A stretch of DNA of 64,000 nucleotides from Ardenticatenaceae bacterium (GCA_020634455.1 JACKBQ010000001.1:248001-312000), one strand, 5' to 3'; counted from the first letter of the stretch, positions 37,799 to 46,233 are shown. Notes: generated by a model from the sequence alone, not told the origin. A program made the numbers and translations.

Positions 37799-39871
37799 TT
37801 GATTTCGGTTCGATTACAACGGTTGCGGCTGGTGGGCATTTTGGTCATTGTTGCCTTTCTGCTGTTTGGCGGGTGGGCCTTGTGGCAATTTCCAGCCTAT
37901 GCGCGGCAGCTGCCGCCCCGCATTTTGCCCAACAGCAATTGGACAACGGCCGAGGCCCTGACGGCGCTGGCCGATTTGGGTTGGTCGGTAGAAACTTACG
38001 TTTGGTGGCGGCTGGGGTTTGTGGGCGTAACGGCCGTTTTCTATACAACGCTCGGTCTGTTCATCTTTGTCCGTCGCCAGCAGGATGTTTTTGCTCAACT
38101 GTTTGCCATCGCCCTGGTGCTGTTTGGCATCGGGGCTTCAGATTTGCCGTTTGTATTGGCCCAGTGGGGGTTTTGGGGCGACCGACTGGCATATGGCCTC
38201 GCGGCCGTTTCCTTTGGCTTTCTTATGCTGCTGGTGTTTGTGTTTCCAGACGGCCGTTTCTATCCTCGCTCCATGCGTTGGGTCGGCTTTTCCGGCCTGC
38301 TCTTTACCCTTTACGCTGGCTTTTTGCAGCCGCACCCGATGCGCCCCCCAGCACCAATGATTTCGGTTTTTAGCACACTCTTTTTTTTGGTTGCTGTGGC
38401 AAACCAGGCGTATCGCTTTCGCGTGGTGGCAACGGCCGTCCAGCGGCAGCAAACCAAATGGGTGTTGTGGGCCATCGGCCTAAACCTGCTGTACAAATTA
38501 ATTTTGACATTCATTTACACCAGCCCCACAGTGAACGCGCTTAACGCCCAGGGCATGTGGTACTCCCTGCTGCGCACCACCAGCCTGACGCTCGTCACCG
38601 CCACCGCGCCCGTGGCGATTACCTTCGCCATTTTTCGGTACCGGCTGTGGGACATTGATCTCATCATTCGTAAAACATTTGTGTACGGTCTGATGAGCGC
38701 GGGCGTGATTGGGGTTTATGTGCTGCTGGTCGGTTATCTCAGCCTGCTGTTTCAGGCAGAAAATCGAGCGCTCTGGTTTTCGCTTTTGGCCACGGGCGTG
38801 GTAGCGCTGCTGTTTATGCCGCTCAAAAATCGGTTGGAGCAGCAAGTGAATCGGCTTTTTTACGGGCAGCGCGATGAGCCGTACCAGCTCCTCACCCGCC
38901 TGGGCAAGCAGCTGGAAACCACTTTGGATCCGGCCCAGGCGCTGGCCGCGACGGTGGCGACGGTGGCCCAGGCGCTTAAGCTGCCTTACGTGGCTATTGG
39001 TTTGCAGCAGGGGGAAGGGATGCAGCTTACGGCCGTTTCCGGCGCACCCGTAGAACCGTTAAACCAGTATCCGCTGACCTTTGCCGGGCAGCCAATCGGC
39101 ACCCTGCTGGTGGCCGACCGCTCGCCCAACGACCCGCTCACCCCCGCGGATCATCAACTGCTGGCCGATTTGTCACACCAGATCGGGGTGGCGGCCCACG
39201 CCATGCTGCTCACCACCAGTCTGGAGCAGGCCCGGCTGCGGCTGGTAACCGAACGCGGCGAGGCGCGGCGGCGGCTGGGCAGCGATCTGCACGATGTGGT
39301 CGGGCATCAGTTGGTGGGGCTAAACCGACAGTTGCAGCACGCCATGCACGAACTGGGACAAAATCCGGTGCAGGCCCGGCAGCATCTGGCTGAGATTGAC
39401 AGCCAGCTCACGGCGCTGACCCATCAGGTGAGGCATTTGGCCCACCAGCTTTACCCGCCAGAGCTGGCGCTTTTGGGGCTGGTTGGTGCCTTGCGGGAGC
39501 AGGTGCAGACGCATCCCACCTTACAAATTGTGCTGGATGCGCCGGAGCGGTTGCCCAAACTGTCGGCTGAGGTGGAAACGGCCGTTTACGCCATCACTCT
39601 CGAAGCAATCACCAACATCGAAAAACACGCCCACGCCCAAACCTGCGTCATTCGGCTTGGCCTGGACGCCGCCAGCCAGCCGCCCACGCTGGAGCTGGAA
39701 ATTGTGGATGATGGCGCGGGTCTCGCGGCGGGAGCCAACGCGGGGCTGGGGTTGCTCTCCATGCAGGCGCGCGCGGCGGAGGTGGGGGGTGTGTGTAAAG
39801 TGATGCAAAATGAGGCGGGAGGGGGAACGGCCGTTGCCGTCCGCATTCCCCGTCCTATCCAAACTGAGTGA
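37799..39871 (+). CDS. Membrane sensor histidine kinase, NarX/DesK-type (HisKA_3)
   Basis: 690 residues from a TTG at 37799, with GATGAGG eight bases upstream. About nine or ten membrane segments in residues 10-350, then a GAF-like domain (about 360-470), a HisKA_3 dimerisation domain with RRRLGSDLHDVVGHQLVGL (phospho-accepting His near residue 500) and a HATPase domain (EAITNIEKHAHA, DDGAGL, GLGLLSMQARAAEVGG). It phosphorylates the LuxR-type regulator whose gene starts nine bases later. The membrane part suggests sensing of membrane state or a lipophilic signal; the signal itself is unknown. Confidence 0.92.
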   Translation: MISVRLQRLRLVGILVIVAFLLFGGWALWQFPAYARQLPPRILPNSNWTTAEALTALADLGWSVETYVWWRLGFVGVTAVFYTTLGLFIFVRRQQDVFAQLFAIALVLFGIGASDLPFVLAQWGFWGDRLAYGLAAVSFGFLMLLVFVFPDGRFYPRSMRWVGFSGLLFTLYAGFLQPHPMRPPAPMISVFSTLFFLVAVANQAYRFRVVATAVQRQQTKWVLWAIGLNLLYKLILTFIYTSPTVNALNAQGMWYSLLRTTSLTLVTATAPVAITFAIFRYRLWDIDLIIRKTFVYGLMSAGVIGVYVLLVGYLSLLFQAENRALWFSLLATGVVALLFMPLKNRLEQQVNRLFYGQRDEPYQLLTRLGKQLETTLDPAQALAATVATVAQALKLPYVAIGLQQGEGMQLTAVSGAPVEPLNQYPLTFAGQPIGTLLVADRSPNDPLTPADHQLLADLSHQIGVAAHAMLLTTSLEQARLRLVTERGEARRRLGSDLHDVVGHQLVGLNRQLQHAMHELGQNPVQARQHLAEIDSQLTALTHQVRHLAHQLYPPELALLGLVGALREQVQTHPTLQIVLDAPERLPKLSAEVETAVYAITLEAITNIEKHAHAQTCVIRLGLDAASQPPTLELEIVDDGAGLAAGANAGLGLLSMQARAAEVGGVCKVMQNEAGGGTAVAVRIPRPIQTE

Positions 39872-39879
39872 GGTTTTTC

Positions 39880-40539
39880 ATGGAAAAAATTCGTGTACTC
39901 ATCGCCGATGACCAAACCATTACCCGCAGTGGCTTGCAGATGCTGCTCTCCACCCAGGAAAACCTGGAAATCGTGGGTGCTGGCCGCGACGGCCAGGAAG
40001 CGATTGCTTTGGCAGACGCTTTGCAGCCAGACGTTATCCTGATGGATTTGCATATGCCGGAGGTCAACGGCATCGACGCCACGCGCCGCATTCATCGCAC
40101 CAGCCCCCAAATTGGCATCCTCATCCTCACCATTTTCGAAGATGACACCTCTGTTTTCCCCGCCATGAGGGCCGGGGCGCGTGGCTACCTGCTCAAAAAT
40201 ACGGAGCAAGATGAGCTGCTGCGGGCCATCCAGACCATCGCCAGTGGTGGGGCGATTTTTAGCCCTGGCATTGCCCAAAAGGTGCTGGGCTACCTGAACG
40301 CGCCCCAACCCAAGCTGGCCGCCACCGATTTGTTTGATGAACTAACCGAGCGAGAGCGCGAAATTTTAGAGCTGATCGCCCAGGGCAAAACCAATGCCGA
40401 AATTGCTATCCAGCTGAGCCTCAGCCCCAAGACGGTGAGCAACTACATCTCCAACGTTTTGCTGAAGGTGCAGGCCACAGACCGGGCCAAGTTGATGCTC
40501 ATGGCGCTTGAGGCGGGTTTGGGGAAACAGAAGTTGTAG
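39880..40539 (+). CDS. NarL/LuxR-family response regulator
   Basis: 219 residues from the ATG at 39880 (GTGAGG upstream; an in-frame GTG at 39868 is the alternative). Receiver domain with IADDQ, phospho-acceptor Asp56 in DVILMDLHMPE, and Lys in GYLLKN; C-terminal LuxR-type helix-turn-helix (LTEREREILELIAQGKTNAEIAIQLSLSPKTVSNYISNVL, about 145-185). Translationally close to the histidine kinase. Target genes are not evident. Confidence 0.95.
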   Translation: MEKIRVLIADDQTITRSGLQMLLSTQENLEIVGAGRDGQEAIALADALQPDVILMDLHMPEVNGIDATRRIHRTSPQIGILILTIFEDDTSVFPAMRAGARGYLLKNTEQDELLRAIQTIASGGAIFSPGIAQKVLGYLNAPQPKLAATDLFDELTEREREILELIAQGKTNAEIAIQLSLSPKTVSNYISNVLLKVQATDRAKLMLMALEAGLGKQKL

Positions 40540-40568
40540 CGGGGTAGGTGGGGCTATGGTAAGTGAAA

Positions 40569-40614
40569 AGTAAAAAGTGAAAAGTGGCGTAACTTCTACT
40601 TTTCACTTTTTACT
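40569..40614. terminator. Bidirectional hairpin of the AGTGAAAAGT family
   Basis: AGTAAAAAGTGAAAAGT (40569-40585) pairs perfectly over 17 bp with ACTTTTCACTTTTTACT (40598-40614). It lies between the convergent response regulator and galE genes and can act as a terminator for both. Confidence 0.75.
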
Positions 40615-40626
40615 TTTTACTCAAAA

Positions 40627-41610
40627 TTACTTCTCATACCCCTGCGGGTTGGCCACGTGCCACTGCCAGGCCATCTCGATGATCTGGCGCAAGTTGGGGT
40701 AGATCGGCTTCCAGCCGAGGTCGTGGTTAATCGTTTCGCTGCTGGCGATGAGGATGTCCGGGTCGCCGGCGCGGCGGGGGCCAATTTCGGCGGGGATGGG
40801 ATGTCCGGTTACTTCGCGGGCGGTGTCGATGACCTGCTTGACGCTAAAGCCACGGCCGTTTCCCAAATTGTACTTGCGGCTGTGTCCCCCATTCAGGATT
40901 TCCTTCATGGCCAAAATGTGTGCTTCCGCCAGATCCACCACGTGGATGTAGTCGCGCACGCAGGTGCCGTCTGGCGTCTCGTAATCGTCGCCAAAGATGG
41001 TGATTTTCTCGCGCTGGCCCAGCGCAACCTGCAAGACCAGCGGAATCAAGTGGGTTTCCGGGGTGTGGTCCTCGCCGCGTGTTTCGGTAGCCCCGCAGGC
41101 GTTGAAGTAGCGCAGGCAGGTGTAGCGCATGTCGTACAGCCGATCCATCCAGTACAGGTATCGCTCCAAAATGAACTTGGATTCGCCGTACGGGCTGCCG
41201 GGCACGATGCGTTCATCTTCGTCAATCGGCATCCGTTCCGGGTCGTCGAACAGGTTGGCTGTAGAGGAGAGGATGAATCCTTTGACGTTGTTGGCGACCG
41301 CTGCCTCAATCAAATTTAGCCCGTTGACGATGTTGTCGCGCAGGTACATGAACGGTTTTTCCACCGATTCGCCCACCAGCGTGTAGGAGGCAAAATGCAT
41401 GATGCCGTCTGGTTTGTGGGTGGAAATGGCTGCTTCTACCGCTGCCTTGTCGGCCAAATCCCCCTGCACAAACACGGCATCGGGATGAACCGCATCGCGG
41501 TGGCCCTGGTACAAATTGTCAAAAACAACCACTTCCGCGCCCGATTTGATGAGGCGCTCGACGGTGATGCTGCCGATGTAGCCAGCGCCGCCGGTTACTA
41601 AAATTTTCAT
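40627..41610 (-). CDS. galE: UDP-glucose 4-epimerase
   Basis: 327 residues. N-terminal GGAGYIGSITVERL binds NAD; the catalytic Tyr-Lys pair is in SPYGESKFILERYL, with SSTANLF the Ser/Thr of the triad; CGATETRGEDHTPETHLIPLVL and GDDYETPDGTCVRDYIHVVDLA are typical GalE blocks. It interconverts UDP-galactose and UDP-glucose in the Leloir pathway. Downstream of galT and galK on the same strand; AAGGAG precedes the ATG. Confidence 0.97.
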   Translation of the reverse strand: MKILVTGGAGYIGSITVERLIKSGAEVVVFDNLYQGHRDAVHPDAVFVQGDLADKAAVEAAISTHKPDGIMHFASYTLVGESVEKPFMYLRDNIVNGLNLIEAAVANNVKGFILSSTANLFDDPERMPIDEDERIVPGSPYGESKFILERYLYWMDRLYDMRYTCLRYFNACGATETRGEDHTPETHLIPLVLQVALGQREKITIFGDDYETPDGTCVRDYIHVVDLAEAHILAMKEILNGGHSRKYNLGNGRGFSVKQVIDTAREVTGHPIPAEIGPRRAGDPDILIASSETINHDLGWKPIYPNLRQIIEMAWQWHVANPQGYEK

Positions 41611-41650
41611 GTAGTCAATCTCCTTGTTTCAGTATTCAGTAAGCAGTTTT

Positions 41651-41714
41651 CAGTATTCAGTGTTCAGTAATCGGTGTCCAAACTGATTTCTGACCTACTG
41701 AACACTGATTACTG
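41651..41714. repeat. Intergenic hairpin of the CAGTATTCAGTGTTCAGT family
   Basis: CAGTATTCAGTGTTCAGT (41651-41668) pairs with ACTGAACACTGATTACTG (41697-41714), one mismatch; further CAGTATTCAG words extend to 41630. Lies between galK and galE and may adjust the relative expression of the two. Confidence 0.7.
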
Positions 41715-41745
41715 GTTTTACACAGTCAACCTTGCAGAACCGCTC

Positions 41746-42957
41746 TCAATTTTGGGCAATCACGGCTGCGCCGTCGCTGGGTTGGCAAACGTAAATTTTA
41801 GGGCTGCGGTTGGTTTGCTGGTGGTACTGGTCGGAAACGGCCGTTACAAAACTCGCCACCTTCGCTTCATGCACCAGGGCTACGGCGCAGCCGCCAAAGC
41901 CCGCACCGGTCATCCGTGCGCCAAAGCAGCCATCTTGCGCCTGGGCAATGTCCACGATGATGTTGAGCGCCTCGTTGGTCACTTCAAAATCATCGCGCAG
42001 GCTGGTGTGGCTCTCGTTCATCAGCTGACCCAGCAGCGCCGCGTCCGCGTTTTGCATTGCTTTGGCGGCGTTGAGCGTGCGCAAGTTTTCGGTAATCACG
42101 TGTTTGGCGCGGCGGCGCGTCAGCGGGGCCAGATTGTCCGCTTCGGCTAAAAATTGGCTGATGGAGACGTCCCGCAGGGCAGAAACGCCAAAGTAGGTGG
42201 CCGCTTCTTCGCACTGCTGGCGGCGTTCGTTGTAAGCGGAATCGACCAGACCGCGCCGGGTGGTGGTGTCCAGAATGACAACGGCCGTTCCCGACCCATC
42301 CAGCGCGGGCGGCAGCGGCACCGACTGGGTTTCCAGGCTGCGGCAATCAATCAGCAGTGCGTGGCCCGCCTGCCCCGATGCCGAAATCATCTGGTCCATG
42401 ATGCCGCAGTTGACACCGACCCATTTGTTTTCGGCCCGCTGGCTTAGTTTGGCCATCTGTGCCGCGTCCCAGGCAAAACCAGACACTTGCTGGAAGGCGC
42501 GCGCCGTGGCCAGCTCCAGCGCCGCCGAGGAGGAAAGCCCCGCGCCTTTGGGCACGTTGCCGGTCATCACGCCTTCCCAGCCGCGCAGGGTGTGGCCAGC
42601 TTCTTGCAAGGCCCAGGCAACGCCTTTGAGGTATTCAGCCCAAACACCAACCTCCCGCAGGTTTGCGTTTTGAGCTTGTTTTTGTCTGGAACCTGCGGGA
42701 GGTTGGGTAGCGAGTGCGTTGAGGTCGAAAACGGCCGTTTCCCCAAAATCCAGCGAATGCACCGACACCTGATCATCGTCGCGCGGCCGCAATGACAGCC
42801 AGATGCCCCGGTCAATCGCCATCGGCAGGACAAAGCCGTCGTTGTAATCCGTGTGCTCGCCAATGAGGTTGACCCGGCCCGGTGCCTGTACAACCAGCGG
42901 CGGTGCTGTTCCGAATGTTTCAGTGAAGGCAATAGTCACTTTTTGATGCAAATCCAT
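41746..42957 (-). CDS. galK: Galactokinase
   Basis: 403 residues from the ATG at 42957, which has AGGAG eight bases upstream; the longer open frame to 43005 crosses a perfect hairpin. It phosphorylates galactose at C1 with ATP. APGRVNLIGEHTDYNDGFVLPMAID is the GHMP galactokinase signature, VPKGAGLSSSAALELA the ATP-binding loop, VNCGIMDQMISASGQ the catalytic Asp region, and MTGAGFGGCAVAL motif 3. Between FDLNAL and WAEYLKGV it has an extra segment of about 18-22 residues encoded by an inverted repeat (42647-42706). Confidence 0.97.
   Translation of the reverse strand: MDLHQKVTIAFTETFGTAPPLVVQAPGRVNLIGEHTDYNDGFVLPMAIDRGIWLSLRPRDDDQVSVHSLDFGETAVFDLNALATQPPAGSRQKQAQNANLREVGVWAEYLKGVAWALQEAGHTLRGWEGVMTGNVPKGAGLSSSAALELATARAFQQVSGFAWDAAQMAKLSQRAENKWVGVNCGIMDQMISASGQAGHALLIDCRSLETQSVPLPPALDGSGTAVVILDTTTRRGLVDSAYNERRQQCEEAATYFGVSALRDVSISQFLAEADNLAPLTRRRAKHVITENLRTLNAAKAMQNADAALLGQLMNESHTSLRDDFEVTNEALNIIVDIAQAQDGCFGARMTGAGFGGCAVALVHEAKVASFVTAVSDQYHQQTNRSPKIYVCQPSDGAAVIAQN
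42647..42706. repeat. In-frame palindromic element inside galK
   Basis: CCAACCTCCCGCAGGTT (42647-42663) pairs perfectly over 17 bp with AACCTGCGGGAGGTTGG (42690-42706), 26-base loop, entirely within galK coding sequence and kept in frame. It encodes the extra residues PPAGSRQKQAQNANLREVGV in a surface loop region. Confidence 0.85.
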
Positions 42958-42979
42958 CTGTAAAATCTCCTGATAGGGA

Positions 42980-43010
42980 GACTTTTGAAGTTTTTGAAAC
43001 TTCAAAAGTC
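42980..43010. repeat. Perfect hairpin between galT and galK
   Basis: GACTTTTGAAGTTT (42980-42993) and AAACTTCAAAAGTC (42997-43010) form a 14-bp stem with a three-base loop, in the gap between the galT stop and the galK ribosome site. No T run, so more likely an RNA-processing or translation element, or a repeat insertion, than a terminator. Confidence 0.85.
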
Positions 43011-43016
43011 TGGCAG

Positions 43017-44120
43017 TTACCGGTTTTTGTAATGCACGTCGTACAAACTGCGCAGACGATCAGCGGCTTGTTCGGCCGTGAGATCGCGCTGGGCTTCGCC
43101 GAGCATTTCGTAGCCGACCAGGAACTTCTTCACCGTGGCGGAGCGCAGCAGCGGCGGGTAGAAGTGCGCGTGCAGCTGCCAGTGGTTGTAAGAGCTGTCA
43201 GGTTTCGCCTGACCGCCTTCGTTTGCGGGATCGGACTGTGAAACCTGACGGGTCTCCGGTTCAAACGGTGCGCCGTGCCAGCCCATCGAGTAGGGGAACG
43301 AAGTTTCAAACAGATTGTCGTATTTGGTGAGCATCTTTTTGAGGATGTCGGCCAGGGCATCACGCTCGGCCTCAGTTAAATCGGGCAGGCGAAGGATGTG
43401 GCGGCGGGGCAGCAGCAGCAGTTCAAATGGCCAGACGGCCCAGTAGGGCACCACTGCCAGCCAATGCTCATTTTCCACCACGATGCGTTCACGTTTTTCA
43501 AGTTCTAGATTGACATAATCCATGAGGAGCGAACGGCCGTTTTCCTCCCAATACCGCTTTTGTGCTTTATCCTCTGCCGCTGGCTCGTTGGGCAGGATGT
43601 TGAGTGCCCAAATTTGACCATGCGGGTGGGGATTGGAGCAGCCCATGATGGCCCCCTTGTTTTCAAAGATTTGCACCCAGCGATAGGTTTGGCCGAGTTC
43701 GGTGGCCTGCGCCGCCCAGATGTCCACCACGCCGCGAATTTCCGGCAGGCTCATCTCTGGCAGTGTCAGGTCGTGGCGTGGCGAGAAGCACATGACGCGG
43801 CAGACGCCCTCCACCGCCTGCGATTGCAGCAGCGGATGGGTCGGTTTACCCGCCGTCGGCACCTCGCTGAGAAGTGCCGCAAAGTCGTTGGGGAAGACGA
43901 AGGTGCTGGTGTAATCTGGATTGGTATGGCCGCTGACACGGCCGTTTCCCGGACACAAATAGCAGGTTGGATCATATGCGGGGCGGCTATCGGGCGGCGC
44001 TTTTTCTATCTGGCCCTGCCACGGCCGTTTCATGCGGTGGGGCGAAACCTGAACCCACTGGTCAATTAGCGGATTAAAGCGCCGATGGGGATGTTCGGTT
44101 GGATCAAATTCACTTTTCAC
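43017..44120 (-). CDS. galT: Galactose-1-phosphate uridylyltransferase
   Basis: 367 residues; GTG start at 44120, in the correct position by comparison with E. coli GalT (EFDPTEHPHRRFNPL). It swaps UMP between UDP-glucose and galactose-1-phosphate. CSNPHPHGQIWA is the active-site HxHxQ; CYLCPGN and HDLTLPEM... fit the metal-binding N-domain; HWQLHAHFYPPLLRSATVKKFLVGYEML is the conserved C-terminus. Between WHGAPF and HWQLHAHF it carries about 20 residues absent from E. coli GalT, exactly where an inverted repeat lies (43197-43249). The start codon is embedded in AGTGAAA-type repeat words. Confidence 0.97.
   Translation of the reverse strand: MKSEFDPTEHPHRRFNPLIDQWVQVSPHRMKRPWQGQIEKAPPDSRPAYDPTCYLCPGNGRVSGHTNPDYTSTFVFPNDFAALLSEVPTAGKPTHPLLQSQAVEGVCRVMCFSPRHDLTLPEMSLPEIRGVVDIWAAQATELGQTYRWVQIFENKGAIMGCSNPHPHGQIWALNILPNEPAAEDKAQKRYWEENGRSLLMDYVNLELEKRERIVVENEHWLAVVPYWAVWPFELLLLPRRHILRLPDLTEAERDALADILKKMLTKYDNLFETSFPYSMGWHGAPFEPETRQVSQSDPANEGGQAKPDSSYNHWQLHAHFYPPLLRSATVKKFLVGYEMLGEAQRDLTAEQAADRLRSLYDVHYKNR
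43197..43249. repeat. In-frame palindromic element inside galT
   Basis: GTCAGGTTTC (43197-43206) pairs with GAAACCTGAC (43240-43249), and GTCAGG/CCTGAC (43197-43202, 43208-43213) can form a nested hairpin. It encodes most of QVSQSDPANEGGQAKPD, an insertion relative to E. coli GalT, while both flanks are conserved. Confidence 0.85.
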
Positions 44121-44291
44121 TTTTCACTTTTCACTTTTGTAGTTGGTTCAACATGCCCTAAGTTTACGCGAAAAGCACCAAAATACCCCATGCAAATGAG
44201 GCGGGAGCAGGCTTTTTCCAAGGTCAGTTTTGCCCAGCCAAAAACGCAAACGTTAACACTTGGAAACTGTGTGCTTTCGTGTGAAATATTC

Positions 44292-44320
44292 TTGACAACG
44301 GCCGTTCCGTCAATTATCAT
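44292..44320 (+). promoter_or_regulatory. Strong sigma-70-type promoter with ACGGCCGT in the spacer
   Basis: TTGACA (44292-44297), 17-base spacer, TATCAT (44315-44320), 27 bases before the HTH regulator start. The spacer begins directly with ACGGCCGT, so the genome's iterated palindrome sits where an operator for a repressor would be. Confidence 0.75.
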
Positions 44321-44346
44321 ATCTGGCAACATTATCAAATTTAATA

Positions 44347-44895
44347 ATGGAGACCGATTTGCGAAAAATTGAGCTTGTCATTCATCCGGTTCGCTTCCAA
44401 ATTTTGCGGGCACTGGGCACAGATACGCTAACCACTCAGGAGATTTCTGACCGGCTGCCGGACACGCCAAAATCGTCGATTTACCGGCATCTGAAATTGC
44501 TGCTGGAGCACAACTTGATTGTGCTGACCGATACCAGACTGGTGAACGGTATTCAGGAAAAAACCTACCGTTTGGATCAACCAGCGCGGCTTAGTCCAGA
44601 CGATATGAAGGGTTTGTCGGCGGATGATCACATTCGCTTTTTTACAACCTACGCGCTGACTCTGGTGCAGGATTATGCCGATTACGTCACCCAACATGCG
44701 CCCATCGACATGCTTGCGGATCGGGTTGGATACACAGAAGTGGCTTTTTACGCGACCCTTGCCGAATTGGACACGTTTCAGATGGAAATCAATACGGCCG
44801 TTATAAAGCTGTTGGGCAATGAACCGGGCAACGGCCGTACCCGCCGCAAACTAGCCATCGTCTCCCAACCGCTGCCCGAAGGGAGTGAAAAGTGA
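44347..44895 (+). CDS. ArsR-like winged-helix transcriptional regulator
   Basis: 182 residues. N-terminal winged helix (about 8-75: HPVRFQILRAL, TTQEISDRLPDTPKSSIYRHLKLLLEHNLIV) of the ArsR/YdfF-like kind, then a helical C-terminal domain of unknown ligand. First gene of a run of four (regulator, PLDc_N protein, ABC ATPase, permease) on the plus strand and likely their regulator. Expressed from the promoter at 44292. Confidence 0.9.
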   Translation: METDLRKIELVIHPVRFQILRALGTDTLTTQEISDRLPDTPKSSIYRHLKLLLEHNLIVLTDTRLVNGIQEKTYRLDQPARLSPDDMKGLSADDHIRFFTTYALTLVQDYADYVTQHAPIDMLADRVGYTEVAFYATLAELDTFQMEINTAVIKLLGNEPGNGRTRRKLAIVSQPLPEGSEK

Positions 44896-44953
44896 GAAGT
44901 AAAAAGTGAAAAGTAAAAGCCCACTTTTCACTTATCACTTTTTACTTTTCACT
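44884..44953. repeat. Intergenic hairpin of the AGTGAAAAGT family
   Basis: AGTGAAAAGTGAGAAGTAAA on the left and the complementary ACTTTTCAC/ACTTTTTACTTTTCACT words on the right fill the gap between the regulator and the PLDc_N gene. The left end includes the regulator's stop codon. Confidence 0.7.
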
Positions 44954-44973
44954 AAAAAAATGGAGTAACCAAA

Positions 44974-45171
44974 ATGGAATTCATAACCAACAACCTACCG
45001 CTGCTCATCCCCATCTTCCTCATTCAGCTGGCGCTGATTGTGTTTGCCCTGCTGGATTTGGCCAGGCGAGAGAACACGCGCGGGCCAAAATGGGTCTGGG
45101 TACTGGTGATTTTGTTTGTCAACTTTATTGGCCCCATCATCTACTTTTTGGTGGGCCGGGAAGACGCTTAA
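44974..45171 (+). CDS. Small PLDc_N-domain membrane protein (YxlE-like)
   Basis: 65 residues with two membrane helices (LLIPIFLIQLALIVFALLDL and WVWVLVILFVNFIGPIIYFLVG). The RRENTRGPKWVWVLVILFVN and IGPIIYFLVGR blocks match the PLDc_N family. In B. subtilis the sigY operon carries the same order yxlE (PLDc_N), yxlF (ABC ATPase), yxlG (permease), as here. Its stop codon directly abuts the ATG of the ATPase gene. May stabilise or regulate the exporter. Confidence 0.9.
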   Translation: MEFITNNLPLLIPIFLIQLALIVFALLDLARRENTRGPKWVWVLVILFVNFIGPIIYFLVGREDA

Positions 45172-46107
45172 ATGGACAATTTTGCGATTCGCTGCGAGGG
45201 GCTGAGCAAGCAGTACGGCGACGTGCAAGCCCTCCAGCCGCTGAACTTAACTGTGCCGCACGGCGCAATTTTTGGCTTTTTGGGGCGTAACGGTGCGGGC
45301 AAAACGACCACCATCCGGCTGCTGACCGGGCTGGCGGTGCCCAGCAGCGGTCGTGCCTGGGTGGCGGGCGTGGAAACGACCACCGCCGACAGCGCCGCCC
45401 GCTCCAGCTTTGGCTACCTGCCGCAGGAACCGGCCTTTTACGGCTGGATGAGTGCTACCGAATACCTGGATTATGTGGGCCAGCTGTGCCAAATGGACAA
45501 AGGCACGCGGAAACGACGCATTGATGAGATGCTGGCGCTAGTCAAGCTGACGGATGCCGCCAAACGGCCGATTCGTGGTTTCTCTGGCGGCATGATGCAG
45601 CGGTTGGGCATCGCCCAGGCGCTGCTGCACGAGCCGCCGGTGCTCTTTTTGGACGAGCCGACGAGCGCGCTGGACCCGGCCGGGCGGCATGAGCTGCTGG
45701 CGCTGCTGGCCAGCCTGCGTGGGCAGGTGACCATCTTCCTCTCCAGCCACATTTTGGCCGACGTGGAGCGGGTGTGCGACACCATTGGCATTATCCGCGA
45801 GGGCGAACTGGTGCTGGTGGCGGGCCGTGATGAGCTGATGGAACAGTACGCCACGGACTCCATTTTGCTGGAGGTGGCGGCAGGGTCGCCCACGGCCGTT
45901 TCCACCCTCCTCGCCATCCTGCAAAGCCAGTCGTGGCTGCAGCAAATTGACCAAGAAAACGGCCGTCTTCACCTGCACGTCAACGATGTGGCCGCCGCGC
46001 AACAAGCCATCCTGCCGCTCATCGCGCAAAACCAGGTGCAGCTGACCAAGTTTGAATGGATACGGCCGTCTTTGGAGGAAATCTTCCTCTCGATCAGTGA
46101 CCGGTGA
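45172..46107 (+). CDS. ABC exporter ATP-binding protein (YxlF-like)
   Basis: 311 residues. Walker A GRNGAGKTTTIRLLTGL, Q-loop GYLPQEPAFYGWMSA, signature GFSGGMMQRLGIAQALL, Walker B VLFLDEPTSALDP, and H-loop FLSSHILADVERVC: an ABC-2-type exporter ATPase with a C-terminal accessory region (about 220-305). Translationally coupled to the PLDc_N gene. Three ACGGCCGT copies fall within 180 bases near its end (45892, 45959, 46062). Confidence 0.95.
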   Translation: MDNFAIRCEGLSKQYGDVQALQPLNLTVPHGAIFGFLGRNGAGKTTTIRLLTGLAVPSSGRAWVAGVETTTADSAARSSFGYLPQEPAFYGWMSATEYLDYVGQLCQMDKGTRKRRIDEMLALVKLTDAAKRPIRGFSGGMMQRLGIAQALLHEPPVLFLDEPTSALDPAGRHELLALLASLRGQVTIFLSSHILADVERVCDTIGIIREGELVLVAGRDELMEQYATDSILLEVAAGSPTAVSTLLAILQSQSWLQQIDQENGRLHLHVNDVAAAQQAILPLIAQNQVQLTKFEWIRPSLEEIFLSISDR

Positions 46108-46214
46108 ACGGTAATCGGTGGTCGGTGAACAGTGGTCGGTAATCGGTGAACGGACCACCGTTCGCGAAGCGACATTACCGATTACGGATAACGGATAACG
46201 GATTACCGATTACC
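46098..46214. repeat. Complex intergenic repeat of GGTAATCGG/GGTGAACGG words
   Basis: Left half: repeated GGTAATCGGTG, GTCGGTGAAC words; right half: ATTACCGATTACGGATAACGG, the complement in kind, so the element can fold into a long imperfect hairpin. Fills most of the gap between ATPase and permease genes. Similar words at 25790-25830. Confidence 0.65.
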
Positions 46215-46233
46215 AAAATGCGGATAACGAAAA

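Noticed and set aside
42958..43005. N-terminal extension of galK (frame open to 43005)
   Set aside because: It crosses the perfect hairpin at 42980-43010 and lacks a ribosome site; the ATG at 42957 has AGGAG and gives a normal galactokinase start.
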